From: Bog-473 sp963836605
GTDB taxonomy: Bacteria > Actinomycetota > Acidimicrobiia > Acidimicrobiales > RAAP-2
Direction of reading: 5' to 3'
Assembly (NCBI GenBank): GCA_963836605.1
Contig: CAWIKB010000008.1
Span: forward strand, 1 to 64,000
DNA length: 64,000 bases
The position numbers were made by a program, and so were the translations under genes. Below are positions 1 to 8,033 of this stretch, piece after piece; within the stretch, counting starts at the first letter, position 1; the number at the start of each line of letters is the position of its first letter. The notes under the pieces were generated by a model. The model was not told the origin of the DNA. It searched no databases and saw nothing but the letters and a program-made list of their open reading frames with translations.

Positions 1-649
1 GTTGCCCGGCCTGCAGCTGTCCGACGAGCGAGGTCTCGGGGTAGACATTCGACGTCGAGGACGCGATGGCCTTCAGGGCGGGGATGTGGTGCGCCTTGGC
101 CGCCTTGTCGAGAGCCGTGACAGCCAGGGCACCTTTCGGGTCCGTTGCTGGGTCGGTGCGACCGATCAGAAAGCCGGGCTGGTCGATGACGTCGTACCAG
201 GGCTTGGTCCTCAGGTCGCCGGCGAACTTGCTCGAGGGGTTGTAACCCAGAACCAGAGGCGATGAACCGAACGACGCGTACCACGAGACCCAGTTCCCGT
301 CGGCAGATCCCTCGAGGGTCTTGTTGACCGTTGGCGAGGCGCTTATGAATACGTCGCCTTGGAGAGTGCCTCCCTTGATACCGTTGGCGATCGCATCGGA
401 CCCCATGGAGGAGTCGTTGAGCGTGTATCCAGTGGCCTGCTGGAAGGCGGGTCCCACCTGCTGTTGCAGCAGGTCCTGCAACGAGCCGGCGGACAGCACA
501 TCGACCGGGCCCGAGGGCAAGGGGGAGGCGGAAGCGGAGTCAGGGCCCCGTGTGATGGCCACAGAGACCCCGAGCGACACGGCGGCTGCGGTGGTGATCC
601 ATCGCCGCCTCATGGCCATGGATGTGCGCAGAAAGCATCGGGTTGACAT
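1..649 (-). CDS. Molybdate/tungstate ABC transporter substrate-binding protein (partial)
   Basis: Extracellular binding protein that would deliver molybdate or tungstate to an ABC importer. Reading from 649 leftwards gives a basic N-terminus, a hydrophobic signal segment (AAAVSLGVSVAI), then VDVLSAGSLQDLLQ, the first strand of the ModA/WtpA fold, and later GRTDPATDPKG, which resembles the WtpA-type GRSDPxxDP motif. The frame is open to base 1, so the C-terminus lies outside. The start could be 649 or the internal ATGs at 619 or 613; none has a clear ribosome binding site. It sits just upstream of the molybdopterin genes on the same strand orientation, which supports an oxyanion role. Which anion is bound is inferred, not shown. 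Confidence 0.75.
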   Translation of the reverse strand, partial: MSTRCFLRTSMAMRRRWITTAAAVSLGVSVAITRGPDSASASPLPSGPVDVLSAGSLQDLLQQQVGPAFQQATGYTLNDSSMGSDAIANGIKGGTLQGDVFISASPTVNKTLEGSADGNWVSWYASFGSSPLVLGYNPSSKFAGDLRTKPWYDVIDQPGFLIGRTDPATDPKGALAVTALDKAAKAHHIPALKAIASSTSNVYPETSLVGQLQAGQ

Positions 650-747
650 GGCGCCACGGTAACAAAGTCACCGGGCATTTACGCCAGGCGAGACGGATTT
701 GTCCCGCACCTGCGGTCACTTATGCGATATGAACTTGCTAGGGCGGA

Positions 748-1305
748 TCATGACTCCGCTGTATCGCAAGCGTCGGCCGATTCCTGGTCTCGCAGGCCGT
801 CCGGTTCACTCCGTTGCCAGTCTCCGGACCTGCCACCCGATTTGTGCCAGAGGGTGAGTTCCTCCACGGACACCTCCGGGTCGAACTCGAGCAAAGAACA
901 GACGAGCGTGAGGCCTGCAACGGCACAGGCGGTGAGCGCCTCCATCTCCACCCCGGTTCGTTCGACGATCTCGGTGACCGCGGTGATCTCGATCCGGTGC
1001 GTGGATACCTCCACGTCCACCGACACATGGTCGACCCGGATCGAGTGGCAGAGAGGCACGAGCGAGGACGTCTGCTTGGCGCCCTGGATGCCCGCGACGC
1101 GTGCTGCCTCCACCGGGTCCACCACGTTACCGGGGTCGCCGAGTGCCGCGACGGCGTCGACTTTGGTGACCACGGCGCAGCGCGCCTCGGCCAGTCTGCG
1201 TGTCAGCGGTTTGGCGGTGACATCGACCATGCGAGCACGGCCCAGCTCGTCGATATGGGTCAGGGCCGCCGCGGTCCGGGTCCGGCCGTCCGGCTGGGAA
1301 GTCAC
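748..1305 (-). CDS. moaC: MoaC-like cyclic pyranopterin monophosphate synthase, divergent active site
   Basis: Second enzyme of molybdopterin synthesis, converting the MoaA product into cyclic pyranopterin monophosphate. About 185 aa from a GTG at 1305 that overlaps the moaD stop by 4 bases. Family motifs present are MVDVTAKP (about 26-33), AGIQGAK, LCHSIRVDHV (85-94), TGVEMEALTA (117-126) and KSGGRSGDW. Two expected segments are changed: the KGD motif before AGIQ reads NVVDPVEAA, and the YDMCK motif after the TGVEMEAL helix reads LVCSL. Those segments carry the Lys and Asp/Lys known to matter in E. coli MoaC. So the fold is clear, but the activity is less certain and a canonical copy may exist elsewhere. 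Confidence 0.82.
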   Translation of the reverse strand: MTSQPDGRTRTAAALTHIDELGRARMVDVTAKPLTRRLAEARCAVVTKVDAVAALGDPGNVVDPVEAARVAGIQGAKQTSSLVPLCHSIRVDHVSVDVEVSTHRIEITAVTEIVERTGVEMEALTACAVAGLTLVCSLLEFDPEVSVEELTLWHKSGGRSGDWQRSEPDGLRDQESADACDTAES

Positions 1306-1544
1306 GCGCAGCCCCCCGAGACCGGCGGTATCACTGCGACCTCGTCGTCCTCGTCGACAGGAGTGTCGGGGTCCGCCTCCTCGCCGTTGACCCAAAGGCG
1401 GGACCGATCGAGAACGCTTGAGAACGGCTCCCCGAACCGCGCCCTCGCGCCGGCCACGACGGCGGCGACATTGTCCCCGGGTACGAGGGCACCGGACGTC
1501 CCCGCTGCCACACGCGCCGGCCCGAACAACCGGAGCCGAACCAT
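1302..1544 (-). CDS. moaD: Molybdopterin synthase sulfur carrier subunit MoaD
   Basis: Small ubiquitin-fold protein of 80 aa that carries the thiocarboxylate sulfur for molybdopterin synthase. It starts MVRLRLFGPARVAAG and ends with VAVIPPVSGGCA. The usual MoaD ends exactly at Gly-Gly; here Cys-Ala follows, so the tail would have to be trimmed before adenylation, or the two codons are an annotation/sequence matter. The start at 1544 is 2 bases after the moaA stop, and the stop overlaps the moaC GTG. The order moaE-moaA-moaD-moaC suggests one transcript. Confidence 0.85.
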   Translation of the reverse strand: MVRLRLFGPARVAAGTSGALVPGDNVAAVVAGARARFGEPFSSVLDRSRLWVNGEEADPDTPVDEDDEVAVIPPVSGGCA

Positions 1545-1546
1545 CG

Positions 1547-2608
1547 CTACCCGCCGATCATCGACATCGATCGCGACGGGCTGAGGAACCCCGGCTCGTT
1601 GATTCCATGTCCGGGATGTTTGGCCCAGACGGCTGCTCGCAGCAGGAGGGAGAGCTGGGCATCGGTGCCGTCGTTGCGCAGGATGACCTTCACGGTCTCT
1701 TCGTCGTTGGTGAAGAGGCAGTTCCGCACAGCGCCGTCCGCGGTGAGCCGGAGGCGGTTGCATGTGCCACAGAAGGGCTCCGTGACGCTCGAGATGAGTC
1801 CGATCTCCCCGACCCCGTCAGTGAAGCGGAACCGCTCGGCGGGAGCGCCCGTTGCGTCTGGCAAGGGCTCCAGCGGCCAGCGGGCCGAGATGCAATCGAA
1901 GACCTCGCGGCCCGGTACGAGCCGTGCGCGATCCCAGTCTCCCTGGGCATCGAGTGGCATGAACTCGATGAACCGCACGATGCGTCCGGTCGCGCGTGCG
2001 AAGGAGGCGAAGTCGAGGATCTCGTCGTCGTTGTGACCTCGCAACAGCACCACGTTCACTTTCAACGGGGTCAGCCCGGCCGCCTCCGCGGCATCCATGG
2101 CGCGCAAAACGTCGTTGAGGACGCCCCGTCGGCGGATTGCCGCGAAGCGCTCAGGTCGCAGGGAGTCACAGCTCACGTTCACTCGTCGCAGACCCGCCGA
2201 TGCCAGCTTCCCGGCCATTCCGGCCAGCTCCGTCCCGTTGGTGGTCACCGCAATGTCCTCGAACCCGAGACCGGCCAACCGGGCGATGAGCACTGGGAGT
2301 CCCTTGCGTACGAGCGGCTCCCCGCCGGTGATCCGTAGCGCCGTCACACCGAGGCCCCTGGCCACGCGGGCCACCCGGGTGATCTCGTCGAATGTGAGGA
2401 GCTGGCCCATGCGGAGGAACGAAAGCCCCTCTTCAGGCATGCAGTAGATGCAGCGTAAGTTGCAGCGATCGGTGACCGAGATGCGAAGGTCGTCGTGCAC
2501 ACGCCCGTAGCGGTCGACAATGGGGCCCTCCAGTGGCATGGTGGGCGCCGCATCCTCTCGGCTCCGGTGCGGTCGTACAGAGACGGCGACGCGGACGGGA
2601 GTAGTCAC
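1547..2608 (-). CDS. moaA: GTP 3',8-cyclase MoaA (radical SAM)
   Basis: First step of molybdenum cofactor synthesis: radical-SAM rearrangement of GTP. The radical SAM cluster motif C-x3-C-x2-C is seen in DRCNLRCIYCMPEEG at about residues 48-62, followed by ITGGEPLVRKG. The C-terminal cluster appears as PFCGTCNRLRLTADG with a later NCLF, and the protein ends in Gly-Gly, as MoaA proteins do. The GTG at 2608 is chosen because a GAGGG sequence lies about 7 bases upstream, just after the moaE stop; an ATG at 2539 (MPLEGPIVDRYGR) is an alternative. About 353 aa from the GTG. Confidence 0.93.
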   Translation of the reverse strand: MTTPVRVAVSVRPHRSREDAAPTMPLEGPIVDRYGRVHDDLRISVTDRCNLRCIYCMPEEGLSFLRMGQLLTFDEITRVARVARGLGVTALRITGGEPLVRKGLPVLIARLAGLGFEDIAVTTNGTELAGMAGKLASAGLRRVNVSCDSLRPERFAAIRRRGVLNDVLRAMDAAEAAGLTPLKVNVVLLRGHNDDEILDFASFARATGRIVRFIEFMPLDAQGDWDRARLVPGREVFDCISARWPLEPLPDATGAPAERFRFTDGVGEIGLISSVTEPFCGTCNRLRLTADGAVRNCLFTNDEETVKVILRNDGTDAQLSLLLRAAVWAKHPGHGINEPGFLSPSRSMSMIGG

Positions 2609-2618
2609 TCGGCCACCC

Positions 2619-3149
2619 TCACCGCACGGACGTCTGGTCGCGGCCGGCAGCGTCGAGCTCATCGGAGCAGAGGGTCCAGTCCGTGCCACCGCTCCATGTC
2701 TCGCGCTTCCAGATGGGGACGGTGTGCTTGAGGGTGTCGATGCAGAATTGTGCCGCCGCGAACGCCTCGGCGCGATGGGGTGTGGACGCCACCACGACCA
2801 CTGACACCTCTCCCACCTCGAGCCGCCCGACTCGGTGGAGCAGCACCAGGCGGCCGATCTTCTCCCAGCGCTCCCGGGCGGCAGCGGCCACCCGTGTGAG
2901 CCGCGGGGCGACCTGCTCGACGTACGCCTCGTACTCCAGCCATGTCACGCCGGGACGGTCCTCGGAGTGGTCACGCACCGTGCCGCAGAAGGTCACGATC
3001 CCGCCGCAGCCGGGGAGACTCGCCCACCGCCACGCCCCCTCGACCGGCAGAGGCCCTGTGCCGACGCCGACCCAGTCACCGATCTTCGGCGGAGTCAGCT
3101 CGGTCAGGGTTGCTGGGCCGTTCTCGATGTTCTCCTGAGCGTCTGTCAC
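2619..3149 (-). CDS. moaE: Molybdopterin synthase catalytic subunit MoaE
   Basis: Large subunit of molybdopterin synthase, which inserts two sulfurs from MoaD into cyclic pyranopterin. About 176 aa. The MoaE core is clear: FCGTVRDHSEDRPGVTWLEYEAY, then ARERWEKIGRLVLLHRVGRLEVGE and PIWKRETW with the Lys expected at the active site. It carries about 30 extra N-terminal residues ahead of the usual start. The GTG at 3149 has AAAGGGG 5-6 bases upstream; a longer ATG form from 3197 is less likely. It is followed by moaA after 10 bases. Confidence 0.92.
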   Translation of the reverse strand: MTDAQENIENGPATLTELTPPKIGDWVGVGTGPLPVEGAWRWASLPGCGGIVTFCGTVRDHSEDRPGVTWLEYEAYVEQVAPRLTRVAAAARERWEKIGRLVLLHRVGRLEVGEVSVVVVASTPHRAEAFAAAQFCIDTLKHTVPIWKRETWSGGTDWTLCSDELDAAGRDQTSVR

Positions 3150-3277
3150 TGCCACCCCTTTCCCGGGCAAGCCCCACGGGAGAGAGCCGTCACCCACAGT
3201 AATCGGGGGGACGGCGCGGGCCCTCCTCGCTCTGTCGCCGCGTTCCCGTACCGCTCCGACCTCCTGACCTCGCCGGA

Positions 3278-3745
3278 TCAGTGAGGTCGGCCCCCTGCCA
3301 GCAGCTCGAGCGCGTGGGCGAGGACATCTGCCACAGCCTCCACGGATTCGACGGCACCCTTCGGGGATCCCGGGACGTTGAGGACGAGGCAGCTGCCGAC
3401 AGATCCCGCCACGCCGCGGGATAGACGTCCGAGCGGACTCACGGAGCGCATGGCCTCGGCCAGGCCGGGGGCCTCGCGCTCGACGACGGCGCGAGTCGCT
3501 TCCGGCGTGACGTCGGTCGGCGAAAACCCCGTGCCTCCTGTGGTCACGACGAGTCCTGCGAACCCAGTCGACAGTTCGACGAGAGCGGCCGAGACCGGGA
3601 CCATCCCATCAGGTACGACGCGCCGATCGACGATGTGAAACCCGTGCTCGACGAGGACGCGTGTCAGCTCGTCACCGGATCGGTCCTCGCGCGTGCCCAG
3701 GCTAGCCGATTCTGAGACGGTGAGGATCTTCGCATCGAGGGTCAT
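3278..3745 (-). CDS. moaB: MoaB/Mog family molybdopterin adenylyltransferase
   Basis: Binds molybdopterin and, in the Mog branch, activates it with ATP before metal insertion. About 155 aa, the usual length for the stand-alone domain. It begins MTLDAKILTVSESASLG, and has VVTTGGTGFSPTDVTPEAT (about 68-86) and LNVPGSPKG, the two molybdopterin-binding loops of this family. The ATG at 3745 is preferred over 3832, which adds non-family residues. It belongs to the minus-strand mo-cofactor group but is separated from moaE by about 130 bases, and divergent from the next gene. Confidence 0.88.
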   Translation of the reverse strand: MTLDAKILTVSESASLGTREDRSGDELTRVLVEHGFHIVDRRVVPDGMVPVSAALVELSTGFAGLVVTTGGTGFSPTDVTPEATRAVVEREAPGLAEAMRSVSPLGRLSRGVAGSVGSCLVLNVPGSPKGAVESVEAVADVLAHALELLAGGRPH

Positions 3746-3824
3746 GACGGTTCCGACGCTACAGGGAGGAAACCATCGCATCGCAAGTAGGGACACAGCT
3801 GAGGTGAAATGCGATAATGGATCA

Positions 3825-4391
3825 GTGGCCAAAACTTACAACGGAATCGATGAGACGCTGTCCGCATGGATTTCGGACCAGCCGGTCTTCTTCGTGTCGA
3901 CGGCCCCGCTCGATCCGCAAGGCTCAGTTAACTGCTCGCCAAAGGGCAACCGTGACGAGTTCGCTGTTCTGGATGAGCGCACGGTGGCCTTCCTCGACCA
4001 GACGGGGAGTGGCGTCGAGACCATCGCGCACCTCCGGGAGAACGGCCGGATCGTGATCATGCTCTGCGCCTTCGCAGGCCCGCCGCGAATCGTGCGTCTG
4101 CATGGGATGGGCCGGGTCGTGCTGGCCGACGACCCTGATTTCGACGCGTTCGCTTGCCGTTTTCCCAGCGGCGCGGGGATAGGGGTCCGCTCGATCATCG
4201 TCGTGGCCGTGCGGCGGGTGTCGGATTCGTGCGGTTATGGGGTGCCACTGATGACCTTCGAAGGTCATCGACCGACCATGGACCAGTGGTCAATCCGCAA
4301 GGGGAGGGACGGAATCCGCCGGTACTGGGCCGAGAAGAACGTCGCCAGCATCGACGGCATCAGTGGGATCGATACGACGGCACCGCAATAA
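3825..4391 (+). CDS. Pyridoxamine 5'-phosphate oxidase-family flavoprotein
   Basis: About 188 aa, split-barrel flavin-binding family. The pattern QPVFFVSTAPLDPQGSVNCSPKG near the N-terminus and VAFLDQTGSGVETIAHLRENGRIVIMLCAF in the middle are typical of the PPOX-like proteins annotated as general stress or F420/FMN-dependent oxidases. Start at GTG 3825 is inferred: a -10-like GATAAT lies just upstream at about 3813-3818, so the message may be leaderless. It sits alone between two minus-strand Mo-cofactor genes. The substrate is unknown. Confidence 0.8.
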   Translation: MAKTYNGIDETLSAWISDQPVFFVSTAPLDPQGSVNCSPKGNRDEFAVLDERTVAFLDQTGSGVETIAHLRENGRIVIMLCAFAGPPRIVRLHGMGRVVLADDPDFDAFACRFPSGAGIGVRSIIVVAVRRVSDSCGYGVPLMTFEGHRPTMDQWSIRKGRDGIRRYWAEKNVASIDGISGIDTTAPQ

Positions 4392-4430
4392 CACGTGCCA
4401 CTCGTTGAGGCCCCGTCTCGACGTCCACGT

Positions 4431-5681
4431 TCACCACGGCTCTCTCTGTGAGGCTGGCACCCCGTCGGCGTCGAGCAGGAGGACCTGCACGCATTCACCG
4501 GCGCGCACGCCGTCACCGTCCGGCAACAGCGCGAGAGCGTTGGACTGCGCCATAACGCGCAGCATGTGTGAGTCCTGGCCTCCCGCGAGTCGCACCACCA
4601 GCACCCCGTCGACTCCAGTGCGGGCCTTTACCCTCACCAAATGCAACTTGCCATCTCGAGGACGGGGGAGACCCACCTCTGCGACCGCGGCAAGGCGCGG
4701 TCGATCGAGTACGGCGCAGCCGGCCATGGAGCGAAGCGCGGGCCGGACGAGCAGCTCGTAGGAAACAAGTGCCGAGACCGGGTTCCCGGCAAGCCCGAAG
4801 ACCAGTGTCCCGGTTTCCTTGAGCACCCCGAAGGCAAAGGGTTTGGCCGGCTTGATGGCGACCTGCATCGAACGCATGATGGGCCCGCTCAGATCCTTGA
4901 GCACGGTCTTCATCACGTCGCGGTCACCTACGCTTACTCCTCCGCTCGAAACGATCGCATCGCACCGGGATCCTGCCTCTTCGAGCAGAGCAATCAGGGC
5001 CGCCTCGTCGTCCCCGGCCACGCCGAGGTCGACGGTGTCGAAGCCATCTGCTTGAAGCTGGGCGAGCAGCGCCGGACGGTTTGCGTCGCGGATCTTCCCT
5101 GGCGCCAAGGCGCCAGCGGACGTGATCAGCTCGTCGCCGGTGGAGAGAACGCCCACGGTGGGGCATGGATGAGCGAGAAGCTGCTCGACCCCAATGCTCG
5201 ATAGCACACCCATGTGGGCGGCGCCGAGGTGAGTTCCGGGAGAGAAGACCTCGTCGCCCGCCTGAATATCGCTCCCGACCTCTCGTACGAAGGTGCCGGG
5301 CTGCACGGAATGCTCGATGACGACGATCGACCCGCCCGATTCGACGCTGGTGCGCTCGACCATACACACGGCGTCAGCACCGGGCGGCAACGGTGCCCCT
5401 GTCATGATGCGAACCGACTCACCTGCCGATACGAATGTCATCGCGTTGTCCCCTGCAAGCAGGGTGCCGATCACATGAAGGCGCGCCGGTGGATGCGCAG
5501 TATCAGCGGCTCGGACCGCGTACCCATCCATGGACGAATTCGCAAAGGGCGGCACGGCCTCGGCAGCTCGGATGGTTTCGGCCAGCACATGACCCAAGGC
5601 GTCGCTCACCGCCACTCGCCTGGGGGTGAGGGCTACGCAGGCGGAGAGGAGGAACTGGCGAGCCTCAGAGACAGGGATCAT
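4431..5681 (-). CDS. moeA: Molybdopterin molybdenumtransferase MoeA
   Basis: Inserts molybdate into adenylated molybdopterin. 416 aa, normal length. Domain landmarks are PPFANSSMDGYAV (44-56), MTGAPLPPGADAV, VGVLSTGDEL, SSGGVSVGDRDVMK, AIKPAKPFAFG and GLAGNPVSALVSYELLVRP, in the order expected for MoeA domains I-IV. It is convergent with the PPOX-like gene and transcribed with moaB-moaC on the same strand, so the locus supplies Mo cofactor for the adjacent sulfite-oxidase-fold enzyme. Confidence 0.94.
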   Translation of the reverse strand: MIPVSEARQFLLSACVALTPRRVAVSDALGHVLAETIRAAEAVPPFANSSMDGYAVRAADTAHPPARLHVIGTLLAGDNAMTFVSAGESVRIMTGAPLPPGADAVCMVERTSVESGGSIVVIEHSVQPGTFVREVGSDIQAGDEVFSPGTHLGAAHMGVLSSIGVEQLLAHPCPTVGVLSTGDELITSAGALAPGKIRDANRPALLAQLQADGFDTVDLGVAGDDEAALIALLEEAGSRCDAIVSSGGVSVGDRDVMKTVLKDLSGPIMRSMQVAIKPAKPFAFGVLKETGTLVFGLAGNPVSALVSYELLVRPALRSMAGCAVLDRPRLAAVAEVGLPRPRDGKLHLVRVKARTGVDGVLVVRLAGGQDSHMLRVMAQSNALALLPDGDGVRAGECVQVLLLDADGVPASQREPW

Positions 5682-5867
5682 CGGGGGGAGGGTGGCGGAG
5701 TCGATGGCACGGGATGATCGTACTGATGACCAGGGGACGCCATGGGGGTGGCCCGCTCAGTGCTGCCCCCCAGCGTCCCGCGGGTGACGTGGCGGTAGTC
5801 TGCGCGGAAGACGGATATGTGTGCCTCTCGAGATCCCGAAGGTCACGGCGTCTGTCTGAGGAGTGAC

Positions 5868-6479
5868 ATGGCGAAGCCGACAAGAGGATTCCTTGGTCGT
5901 GGAAAAGCGGCCCGCGATTCCCGTCTCCCTCCAGGTCAATATGACGCGGGGGACCAGTGGCCCGTGTTGAACGCAGAGGTAACCCCGCAGCTGGACGTGG
6001 CCTCGTGGTCGTTTTCCGTCGAAGGCCTCGTCGCGCACCCGACGACGTGGACCTGGGATGAGATCCACGCTCTGCCCGGCTCCGCGTATTCCGGTGACAT
6101 CCACTGCGTTACCACCTGGTCGAAGCTGGGCGTCCACTTTGGCGGCGTCTCGGTCGATACCCTCCTCGGCATCGCAGGATTGGAACCGGCAGCCACCCAT
6201 GTGATGGCCTTTAGCAATACTGGGTACACGACCAATCTGCCGCTGCCCGATGTCACGGGTAGTCGAGCGTGGGTGGTCTGGGAGTACGAGAATGCGCCAC
6301 TGCCAATCGAACACGGCGGACCCGCACGACTATTGGTCCCGCATCTCTATTTCTGGAAGAGTGCGAAATGGGTGGCCGGATTACGGGTGCTCGACCACGA
6401 CGAACCGGGGTTCTGGGAGCGCAATGGGTACCACGATCGGGGAGATCCGTGGCTCGAGCAGCGATACCAGGGCGATTAG
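5868..6479 (+). CDS. Sulfite oxidase-like molybdopterin oxidoreductase
   Basis: Molybdenum enzyme of the sulfite oxidase/YedY fold, 203 aa. The core WSFSVEGLVAHPTTWTWDEIHALP is followed by GDIHCVTTWSK, where Cys80 should be the molybdenum ligand. Later LPIEHGGPARLLVPHLYFWKSAKWV matches the cofactor-binding C-terminal half. There is no dimerisation domain, no heme domain and no Tat signal, so it is likely cytoplasmic. The ATG at 5868 has GAGGAG 8 bases upstream. A reductase gene follows after 3 bases and is a natural electron partner. The substrate cannot be told from sequence. Confidence 0.88.
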   Translation: MAKPTRGFLGRGKAARDSRLPPGQYDAGDQWPVLNAEVTPQLDVASWSFSVEGLVAHPTTWTWDEIHALPGSAYSGDIHCVTTWSKLGVHFGGVSVDTLLGIAGLEPAATHVMAFSNTGYTTNLPLPDVTGSRAWVVWEYENAPLPIEHGGPARLLVPHLYFWKSAKWVAGLRVLDHDEPGFWERNGYHDRGDPWLEQRYQGD

Positions 6480-6482
6480 GAA

Positions 6483-7196
6483 GTGACCACCGATCGGCCA
6501 GCTGGCGACCCCTGGCAGGTGGCCACCGTCACCGAGATCCGCCAAGAGACTAGAACCGCCAAGACATTCCGCTTGGCCCTCACTTCGCCCACCTTTCACC
6601 TTGCCGGGCAGTATTACGTGGTGCGGCTCACCGCGCCCGACGGGTATACGGCATCGCGGTCGTATTCGGTGGCCTCGGCACCCAGCGATTCCGGCGATAT
6701 CGAGCTCACTGTGGAGAGATTGGAAGGCGGCGAGGTCTCTGAGTTCCTCCATGACGGGGTGATTGTCGGTGACGATCTCGAGGTCCGGGGACCAATCGGT
6801 CTTTGGTTCGTCTGGACCGCCCAGACTCCGGCCATCCTCGTCGGTGGTGGATCTGGCATAGTGCCCCTGATGGCCATGCTGCGACTGGCCCGCCAATCTG
6901 GACAGTCCGACCTGGTTCGAATGGCAGTTTCAGTGCGAGCCCCAGACGACCTGTACTACGACGAAGAGATTCCCGGGCCTGAGACGACCGTTGCCTATAC
7001 CCGCGCGGCCCCCCCGTCTTACTCGCGGCCCGCCGGCCGACTCTCCGAGCATGATCTTGCTCCTCTAATGCTGCCTCATGCGACCGCCTTCGTGTGCGGC
7101 TCGCCCAGCTTCGCCGACTTCGCCAGTGGGCTGCTGTTGGGCCTCGGCCAACCCGTGGAGGGGATCCGAGTTGAGCGCTTCGGCCCCACCAGCTAG
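6483..7196 (+). CDS. Ferredoxin/FAD-NAD(P)-binding oxidoreductase
   Basis: About 237 aa flavin reductase of the FNR family. RSYSVASAP (59-67) is the FAD-binding motif, GGGSGIVPLMAMLR (121-134) the pyridine-nucleotide loop, and FVCGSPSFADF the C-terminal NAD(P) part. No iron-sulfur domain is fused. The GTG start lies 3 bases after the stop of the molybdoenzyme gene, so the two are very likely co-translated and work as a reductase-oxidase pair. Confidence 0.87.
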   Translation: MTTDRPAGDPWQVATVTEIRQETRTAKTFRLALTSPTFHLAGQYYVVRLTAPDGYTASRSYSVASAPSDSGDIELTVERLEGGEVSEFLHDGVIVGDDLEVRGPIGLWFVWTAQTPAILVGGGSGIVPLMAMLRLARQSGQSDLVRMAVSVRAPDDLYYDEEIPGPETTVAYTRAAPPSYSRPAGRLSEHDLAPLMLPHATAFVCGSPSFADFASGLLLGLGQPVEGIRVERFGPTS

Positions 7197-7625
7197 CTCC
7201 CTCGCAGTTATTTTCGTCGCGACGGACCCCAGTGCAACCAAGGCGAAGTTCCAGCATCGGACTGCAATGTTCGCACTTGGCCCCAACTCTGTTTCAGCGT
7301 GAGATCTTTCAAACCCGGCCGCTTAGCTCGCATTTTGCGAGGGGTAGCAGCACCGTCGCGTCAGGGGCCGGTGATGTCGGCTCGCTCGCCAAGGTACGTG
7401 ATCGTAGCCAAGAGGGAACGAGCGCCATTCACTCAGCGTTGCGAGAGCCTGCCGCTCGGACGTGGGTACTGGTCCGCGGCCACCCTCCGACTCCGTTCGG
7501 GCGTGACCTTACGTGACCTTATCGAGAGCGAATTGGAGGGATCGTGAGGGGACCTGAGGGGATTGAAACGCCGCTACCAGGAAAGTCCTCGGAAAGGACC
7601 TGGTCAAAACCCTGAGAACCACACG

Positions 7626-7667
7626 TTCGCAATGTAGAGGCCGTGGGTTCGAATCCCATCACCTCCA
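7626..7667 (+). tRNA. 3' half of a tRNA-Ala(CGC) gene, likely att remnant
   Basis: The 42 bases fold as the 3' half of a tRNA: anticodon loop TTCGCAA (7626-7632, anticodon CGC), 3' anticodon stem TGTAG, 5-base variable loop, T arm GTGGG-TTCGAAT-CCCAT (7643-7659), acceptor CACCTCC (7660-7666) and discriminator A. The U at position 70 of the acceptor fits the G3:U70 alanine identity pair. No 5' half (D arm, acceptor GGGGGTG) is present upstream. Such 3' halves are left by integrases that use tRNA genes as attachment sites. Encoded CCA is absent, as often in actinobacteria. Confidence 0.7.
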
Positions 7668-7697
7668 CCCGGAAGTCCTGGTCAGGGGGTGGTTTTT
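7660..7697 (+). terminator. Terminator-like hairpin after the tRNA remnant
   Basis: CCACCC (7665-7670) can pair with GGGTGG (7687-7692) and is followed by TTTTT (7693-7697), resembling the terminators found behind tRNA genes. Because the arm overlaps the tRNA acceptor strand, it probably came with the tRNA remnant. Confidence 0.45.
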
Positions 7698-8033
7698 AAC
7701 GAGGAGCGCTGCGATGGATTTGTAAAGGTCGTGGCTGAGGCCTTGATTTCACAACCTTGACACACAACCTGGCACGAAGGGGCGTTCCACCTTGCGGTAG
7801 CGCCCGTAGATGCTCTGCGGCCCTCTACTTCGGATTCATGACGACAGTTCTAACGGCGCCGACCGACCACGCACGGCCGTGCGGGTGAGGATTGCGTTCC
7901 CGATTGGCGGCGGACGGGCACGGGAACCCTGTCGCGTTGGGCACCTGTTAACGAGTGAACGTCACACCGTCCGCGCGTCCTCACCTTCCAACGCTGGTCG
8001 GCTCGGTGGTGGCGCCTCGGTGGCGTGGCGGTG

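Larger units (their letters stand above)
7197..8033. other. Gene-poor interval with tRNA remnant
   Basis: No protein-coding gene is convincing here on either strand. The stretch holds the displaced tRNA-Ala 3' half (7626-7667), a terminator-like hairpin directly after it, and otherwise unremarkable sequence. It marks the boundary between the molybdenum locus and the accessory region that starts with the NmrA-like gene. Confidence 0.6.

Noticed and set aside
7530..7600. A possible 5' half for the tRNA-Ala (GGAGGGA at about 7536)
   Set aside because: Only 5 of 7 positions would pair with the acceptor strand, there is no D arm, and the distance to the 3' half is too long for a tRNA.
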